Part shown: positions 7,051-11,269 of the stretch, piece by piece | Position numbering within the stretch: position 1 is the first letter of the stretch | Layout of the letters: each line of letters begins with the position of its first letter | NCBI GenBank assembly: GCA_029880425.1 | Contig: JAOUOK010000016.1 | Span: 1 to 11,269, forward strand | DNA length: 11,269 nt | Source of the DNA: Gammaproteobacteria bacterium | GTDB lineage: Bacteria; Pseudomonadota; Gammaproteobacteria; UBA6429; Thiohalophilaceae | Direction of reading: 5' to 3' | Translations under genes and position numbers: made by a program | The notes under the pieces: generated by a model | Told to the model about the DNA's origin: nothing | Databases searched by the model: none | Seen by the model: the letters and a program-made list of their open reading frames with translations, nothing else

Positions 7051-7659
7051 ATGACGTTAATTTCAAAAATAAAACAACACCAGGCACAACTTAAAAAGTG
7101 CAGCCAGTGCCCGGGTATGACCGGTCCCGCCGTTGCAGGCAACCCGGTTGCATCCCCGATCATGCTCATCGGCCAGGCACCGGGAGATAAGGAAATAATC
7201 ATTCCCAAACCCTTTGCCTGGACTGCAGGAAAAACCCTATTTAAATGGTTTAATCAACTCGGTGTTGATGAAGAAACATTTCGTAAACGGGTTTACATGA
7301 GTGCTGTCTGCCGTTGCTTCCCCGGTAAAAAACCCCGTGGTGGTGACCGGGTTCCAAATCTAACTGAAATAAAGACCTGTTCTCACTGGTTAAACGCCGA
7401 GATTGATTTGCTCAAACCAAAACTGGTGATACCTGTTGGCAAGCTGGCCATCAGTCAGTACCTGGATGTAAAAAAACTCACCGATGTCATTGGTAAAGTA
7501 CACCAGCTAGAACTCCATGGCATAGAGGTTGATATGATTCCATTACCCCACCCTTCCGGGGCATCGACCTGGCATATCACTGAACCGGGAAAAACATTAT
7601 TGCAGGATGCTTTACTGCTGGTAAAAAATCATTCGGTCTGGAAGCAATATTTTTCCTAA
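7051..7659 (+). CDS. Uracil-DNA glycosylase superfamily protein, 4Fe-4S (family 4-like) type
   Basis: A 202-residue protein of the uracil-DNA glycosylase fold, related to the family 4 enzymes that remove uracil from DNA in base-excision repair. GQAPGDKE (41-48) matches motif A, with Gln where family 4 has Glu (GEAPG). PFAWTAGKTLFKWF (54-67) follows. PHPSGAS near residue 170 matches the HPS loop that enters the DNA. Four cysteines in family 4 spacing (C17, C20, C89, C110) could bind a 4Fe-4S cluster; C87 is extra. The LVIPVGKLAI strand is typical. The ATG at 7051 is the only start, since a TAG at 7015 is the nearest in-frame stop and no GTG or TTG intervenes. No Shine-Dalgarno site is present. 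It is divergent from cmoM. Substrate specificity is uncertain because motif A deviates. Confidence 0.85.
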   Translation: MTLISKIKQHQAQLKKCSQCPGMTGPAVAGNPVASPIMLIGQAPGDKEIIIPKPFAWTAGKTLFKWFNQLGVDEETFRKRVYMSAVCRCFPGKKPRGGDRVPNLTEIKTCSHWLNAEIDLLKPKLVIPVGKLAISQYLDVKKLTDVIGKVHQLELHGIEVDMIPLPHPSGASTWHITEPGKTLLQDALLLVKNHSVWKQYFS

Positions 7660-7688
7660 AGTCGACTGAGAGCAGAACAAATAAGCAT

Positions 7689-7736
7689 AGTTTTTATATA
7701 AGTATAAAACTCCCCAATATATTCACTTGATATATT
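7689..7736. repeat. Two AT-rich inverted repeats upstream of the GGDEF-EAL gene
   Basis: The first pairs AGTTTTTATA (7689-7698) with TATAAAACT (7703-7711), with one bulged T. The second is perfect: AATATAT (7716-7722) / ATATATT (7730-7736) with a seven-base centre, and its last base is the first base of the sigma-28 -35 element. No T-tract follows the first, so I do not call it a terminator of the glycosylase gene. They could be operators, but AT-rich repeats also arise by chance. Confidence 0.4.
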
Positions 7737-7762
7737 AAGGTTATTCAACTTTTTGCCGATAT
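7736..7762 (+). promoter_or_regulatory. Probable sigma-28 (FliA) promoter of the GGDEF-EAL gene
   Basis: TAAGGTTA (7736-7743), exactly 11 bases, then GCCGATAT (7755-7762) match the FliA consensus TAAAGTTT-N11-GCCGATAA at 6 of 8 and 7 of 8 positions. Transcription would start near 7769, giving a leader of about 38 bases, close to that inferred for the HDOD gene. A sigma-70 -10 reading (TATAAA, 7760-7765) exists but lacks a -35. Confidence 0.58.
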
Positions 7763-7806
7763 AAACTGAGTAAGTTATAAAGTTCACATACTCAACAAAT
7801 ATCATA

Positions 7807-10800
7807 ATGAATATATATAACCTAAAAGCACGAATTCTTACTCCATGGTTTATCGTGTCTGTTTTAATCTTGACTGTCTTTATAATTAGTGTTTATTTTG
7901 AAGAACAAGAACATATCAGCCATGATATCAATCGAAGCTTCCAATCGGTAGACGGTCATTACCAGGCCGCTCTAAAAGCCCGTGGGCATAAACTTGGCGC
8001 GGCCCTGGAATCAATTGCCATAAATCCTGAATTCCTGTTCGCATTTTCACAACATGATCGAAAAACACTTCTAAAACTTGGTGAACCATTATTTAAAAAA
8101 TTAAAGCTCAGCCACAATGTGACACATTTTTACTTCCATGATAGCCAGCGAATCAATTTATTACGAATTCATCAGCCAACTCGAAATAATGATCTTATTA
8201 ATCGTTTCACTATGCTTGGCGCAGAAAAAACTAAAGATTTTTTTTATGGTATAGAACTTGGTCCATTAGGAACATTTACACTTCGTGCCGTACTGCCAGT
8301 GTGGAATAAAGGAAAATTACTAGGATATATAGAACTTGGTGAAGAAATCGATGATGTTATCAAAGATATACAACAAGTCTTTAATGTACATTTGATAGTT
8401 ATTATTGATAAACAATATTTACACAAAGCAGACTGGATATCGGGTATGAAATTACTCGGACGAAAACATCAATGGGACAAACTTGCAGACTCAGTAATTA
8501 TCACGCAAACATTTAAAAAATTACCACGCAAGATGAACAGCATCTTATCCAGGCACCAAGACCACCTGGCACAGAGAAATTTTGAACTAGAAGGGAAAGG
8601 AAAATACTTTCGTGGCAGTTTCCTACCTTTACTTGATGCTGGAAATCGTTCTATAGGACAAATAGTTTTATTACGTGATATAACAGAACGTATTAAAAGT
8701 GCCCAGGAAGCTGTCATTAACGTAATTATTATTTCGATAATAATTGGTATTTTTCTTTTTTTATTCGTTTACTATGTCCTTGACCGTACTGAAAGACAAC
8801 TAAAAACATCGGTCATCAAGCTAAAAGAAAGCCAGGAACATCTGACTCACGCCCAGAACATTTCTCACATGGGTAGCTGGACATTAAACATAAGCAACAA
8901 TACATTTGAATATTCAGATGAGATTTATAATATATTCGAACTCGATCCGTTATCTTCAAAACCGATAACTCATGAAACATTTATGCAAAAGGTGCATTCA
9001 GATGATTACGCGGCGCTGCAACAGTGTATGCACAACTCCCTGGTATCCGGTGAACCTTTTGATATTGTTTTCAGGATTATATTAAATAATGGAATGATTA
9101 AATACCTGCGGCAGATTTGTGAAGTAAGGTGTAATGAAAACAGTGAACCACTATCTGCCACATGCATTATCCACGACATTACTAAATCACGGGAAGCTGA
9201 CATATTATCAGCACGGATGGGCAATATTTTTGAGCATTCATGGAATGAAATTTATACCTTTAATACTGACACGCTGAAGTTTATTGAAGTAAGTAAAGAA
9301 GCACAGAAAAATCTTGATTATACGACAGATGAGTTACAACAGTTAACGCCCGTTGACATTATGCCTGAAATCAGTCGCGAACAATTTCTCACATCAGTGG
9401 AACCTTTAAGAGATGGTGACAAGCAAAAAGTTTATTTTGAGACATTACATAAACGTAAAAATGGAAGCACATACCCGGTAGAAGTTCGTTTACAAATATC
9501 AAAAAACGAAACCCCTTCAATTTTCACTTCGATAATTCAGGATGTCAGTGAGCGAAACAACTATATTAAAGAACTAGAACATAAAGCCATGTATGACAGC
9601 CTGACTGATTTACCTAACCGTACATTACTGCATGACTATATAAGTCATTCAATTGAAAAAGCTGCGGTTCAAGATTCAACTGTTACTATACTCATTGTTG
9701 ACATTGTTAGCATACGTGAAATTAATGATGTAATGGGACATAACAATGGTGATGTCGTCCTCAAAAAAGTCGCCGAGCGATTAGTTAAAGAGGTAAGTAA
9801 TTCTGGCACGGTATCCCGTCTTGGAGGAGATGAATTTGCCATTCTTTTACCCGACGTATCTGCTAAAAATATAAATACAACAACAAATAAAATACAAAGA
9901 TTATTTAAAAAACCAATTATTATTGACGATACTCCAATTGAGTTAGAAGCGGCTATAGGTATAGCATTTTATCCATCGCATGGTGATGAACCAGACATAT
10001 TATTACGACATGCAGATATCGCTACACAAGCAGCAAAAAATGATATACACGGCTTTAACATTTATAACCCTGGTGATGACCCATATAACTTACGAAAAAT
10101 AAAACTCTATGGTGAACTACGTGAAACCATCACCGCTAAAAAACTTGAACTTTATTATCAGCCTAAGATCGATATTAAAAGCGGTAAAATAAAAAGCGTA
10201 GAAGCACTAGCTCGATGGCCTCATCCTACAGAGGGAATGATACCTCCAGTAGATTTCATACCCATGATTGAACAAACCGGGATGATTCGACCATTTACTC
10301 TTTGGGTGCTTGAGCAAGCCATAATACAAATAAGATCATGGATAGACTCAGGGATCCATCTTAGTATTGCAGTAAACCTTTCTATGCGAAACCTGCTTGA
10401 TCCCAGTTTGCCTGATTACCTTGGACAACTATTAAAAGACTACCAGGTTGATGCAGAAATGCTTTCACTGGAAATTACCGAATCCGCTGTTATGTCACAT
10501 CCCGAGAGTGCAATCGCATTACTGGAACATTTACATGATATGGGTTTCAAGCTGTCAATTGATGATTTTGGCACAGGCTATTCATCACTGACATACCTGA
10601 AAAAATTACCAGTTCATGAATTAAAAATTGATAAGTCATTTATCATGGGATTAACAACAAATGAAGATGATGCTGTAATTGTCAGGTCAACTATCGACCT
10701 TGCACACAATCTTGGGTTGACGACAGTTGCTGAAGGTATCGAGGAGAAAGATATTTACAACATACTATCTGCTCTTGGTTGTGATGTTGGTCAAGGCTAT

Positions 10801-10872
10801 TACTTTAGCCGACCAATCCCTTCCGAACAACTGTCTCACTGGTTAACACAATCAGAATGGGGACTTATATAA
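7807..10872 (+). CDS. Membrane sensor with Cache-like, PAS, PAS, GGDEF and EAL domains (c-di-GMP turnover)
   Basis: A 1021-residue inner-membrane protein. TM1 (about 11-30) and TM2 (about 303-323) bracket a periplasmic region that resembles double Cache ligand-binding domains (LLRIHQP, GIELGPLGTFTLRAVLPVW, GYIELGEEID). Two PAS domains follow (about 346-463 and 469-585). The GGDEF motif (673-677) is intact, but no RxxD inhibitory site precedes it (SNSG at 664-667), and the usual FKxIND is IREIND. In the EAL domain every catalytic residue is present with standard spacing: E799, N857, E889, D919, D920, K940, E976, Q996. I therefore expect a working c-di-GMP phosphodiesterase; cyclase activity is possible but less sure. 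No Shine-Dalgarno precedes the ATG at 7807. A sigma-28-like promoter would tie it to flagellar gene expression. It ends two bases before the end of the convergent rhodanese gene. Confidence 0.93.
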   Translation: MNIYNLKARILTPWFIVSVLILTVFIISVYFEEQEHISHDINRSFQSVDGHYQAALKARGHKLGAALESIAINPEFLFAFSQHDRKTLLKLGEPLFKKLKLSHNVTHFYFHDSQRINLLRIHQPTRNNDLINRFTMLGAEKTKDFFYGIELGPLGTFTLRAVLPVWNKGKLLGYIELGEEIDDVIKDIQQVFNVHLIVIIDKQYLHKADWISGMKLLGRKHQWDKLADSVIITQTFKKLPRKMNSILSRHQDHLAQRNFELEGKGKYFRGSFLPLLDAGNRSIGQIVLLRDITERIKSAQEAVINVIIISIIIGIFLFLFVYYVLDRTERQLKTSVIKLKESQEHLTHAQNISHMGSWTLNISNNTFEYSDEIYNIFELDPLSSKPITHETFMQKVHSDDYAALQQCMHNSLVSGEPFDIVFRIILNNGMIKYLRQICEVRCNENSEPLSATCIIHDITKSREADILSARMGNIFEHSWNEIYTFNTDTLKFIEVSKEAQKNLDYTTDELQQLTPVDIMPEISREQFLTSVEPLRDGDKQKVYFETLHKRKNGSTYPVEVRLQISKNETPSIFTSIIQDVSERNNYIKELEHKAMYDSLTDLPNRTLLHDYISHSIEKAAVQDSTVTILIVDIVSIREINDVMGHNNGDVVLKKVAERLVKEVSNSGTVSRLGGDEFAILLPDVSAKNINTTTNKIQRLFKKPIIIDDTPIELEAAIGIAFYPSHGDEPDILLRHADIATQAAKNDIHGFNIYNPGDDPYNLRKIKLYGELRETITAKKLELYYQPKIDIKSGKIKSVEALARWPHPTEGMIPPVDFIPMIEQTGMIRPFTLWVLEQAIIQIRSWIDSGIHLSIAVNLSMRNLLDPSLPDYLGQLLKDYQVDAEMLSLEITESAVMSHPESAIALLEHLHDMGFKLSIDDFGTGYSSLTYLKKLPVHELKIDKSFIMGLTTNEDDAVIVRSTIDLAHNLGLTTVAEGIEEKDIYNILSALGCDVGQGYYFSRPIPSEQLSHWLTQSEWGLI

Positions 10873-10874
10873 AA

Positions 10875-11269
10875 TTATTCCATTTTAAGTTTAACGACAT
10901 CCCGTTTTTCCAGGGTCCATTGATGCATGGATCCATCATACAGTTTCACATTTTTATTGCCCATCAATTCACTCAGCACGAACCAGCTACCCGTCGCAAG
11001 ATGACCACTATTACAATAGGTAATTGCTTTTTCATCCGGATTAATACCAAGCTGTAGAAACATTGCTTTTGAATCAGCATTACTGATAAATTTTGCAGGC
11101 ATGGTACTGGTTAGTAATTCATTTGGATAAGATTTAGCTCCGGGGATATGCCCGTTAGCAAAGACATAAGATTTTTTACGCCAGGTACCCAGGTATAAGC
11201 TTATCATGCGTGTATCAACCAGCTGGGCTTTGTCTTTTATCGCTGTAGCAACTTCTTCACTAGTAGCAA
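10875..11269 (-). CDS. Rhodanese-type sulfurtransferase, 3' part (runs off the right edge)
   Basis: The frame is open from the right edge to the TAA at 10877-10875, giving about 131 residues. It begins inside a rhodanese domain: the reading upstream of an internal Met (11207) continues with AQLVDTR, a canonical rhodanese opening, so that Met is not the start. GHIPGAK follows, then the active-site loop AITYCNSGHLAT with the persulfide-forming cysteine, and YDGSMHQW, the ending typical of the C-terminal domain of two-domain thiosulfate or mercaptopyruvate sulfurtransferases (usually YDGSWxEW). Rhodaneses move sulfane sulfur to cyanide or other thiophiles. Whether there is a second domain or a signal peptide lies outside the window. 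It overlaps nothing but faces the GGDEF-EAL gene with a two-base gap. Confidence 0.88.
   Translation of the reverse strand, partial: ATSEEVATAIKDKAQLVDTRMISLYLGTWRKKSYVFANGHIPGAKSYPNELLTSTMPAKFISNADSKAMFLQLGINPDEKAITYCNSGHLATGSWFVLSELMGNKNVKLYDGSMHQWTLEKRDVVKLKME

Noticed and set aside
7778..7785. TAAAGTTC as a sigma-28 -35 element
   Set aside because: The sequence 11 bases downstream (AAATATCA) does not resemble GCCGATAA, and the start would fall inside the coding region.
10857..11057. Plus-strand open frame of 66 codons after the GGDEF-EAL gene
   Set aside because: It lies antisense to the rhodanese coding frame, which has clear family motifs.
10875..11207. A complete 110-residue rhodanese starting at the Met at 11207
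   Set aside because: The frame stays open to the window edge and the upstream residues (AQLVDTR) are the conserved opening of the rhodanese domain, so the gene is longer and truncated by the window.

Overview
The window looks like chromosomal DNA from a low-GC (roughly 40% by eye), flagellated gammaproteobacterium. HrpA, CmoM and SlyD all read like the gammaproteobacterial versions. Two intergenic regions carry close matches to the sigma-28 (FliA) promoter consensus, which points to a flagellar regulon. I see no insertion sequence, phage gene, CRISPR array, rRNA or tRNA. Species cannot be named from the sequence alone.

Layout from left to right. (1) slyD (98-583, +), a metallochaperone-type peptidyl-prolyl isomerase with a His-rich tail, ends at a bidirectional terminator. 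(2) A stand-alone HDOD signalling protein (633-1532, -) converges on the same terminator and has a nearly perfect sigma-28 promoter. (3) A 290-base gap leads into a minimal 109-residue SET-domain protein (1823-2152, +), a putative lysine methyltransferase. (4) A 125-base gap with a TATAAT box and a 5'-UTR hairpin precedes the large DEAH RNA helicase gene hrpA (2278-6153, +). (5) cmoM (6203-6982, -), a tRNA wobble-uridine modification enzyme, converges with hrpA. (6) Divergent from cmoM is an iron-sulfur-type uracil-DNA glycosylase family gene (7051-7659, +) whose -10 box lies so close to the ATG that the mRNA may be leaderless. (7) After a 147-base regulatory gap comes a 1021-residue membrane sensor with Cache-like, PAS, PAS, GGDEF and EAL domains (7807-10872, +), behind a second sigma-28-like promoter. 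(8) Two bases past its stop codon ends a convergent rhodanese-type sulfurtransferase gene (10875 to the right edge, -) that is cut by the window.

The genes are mostly single transcription units. Two themes emerge. One is RNA biology and nucleic-acid maintenance (hrpA, cmoM, the glycosylase). The other is signalling: the HDOD protein and the GGDEF-EAL sensor both appear to be placed under the flagellar sigma factor. The most interesting observation is this shared promoter architecture, about 6 kb apart on opposite strands, which suggests that the HDOD protein and the c-di-GMP enzyme are made together with the late flagellar and chemotaxis genes. The orphan SET protein has no evident partner in the window.
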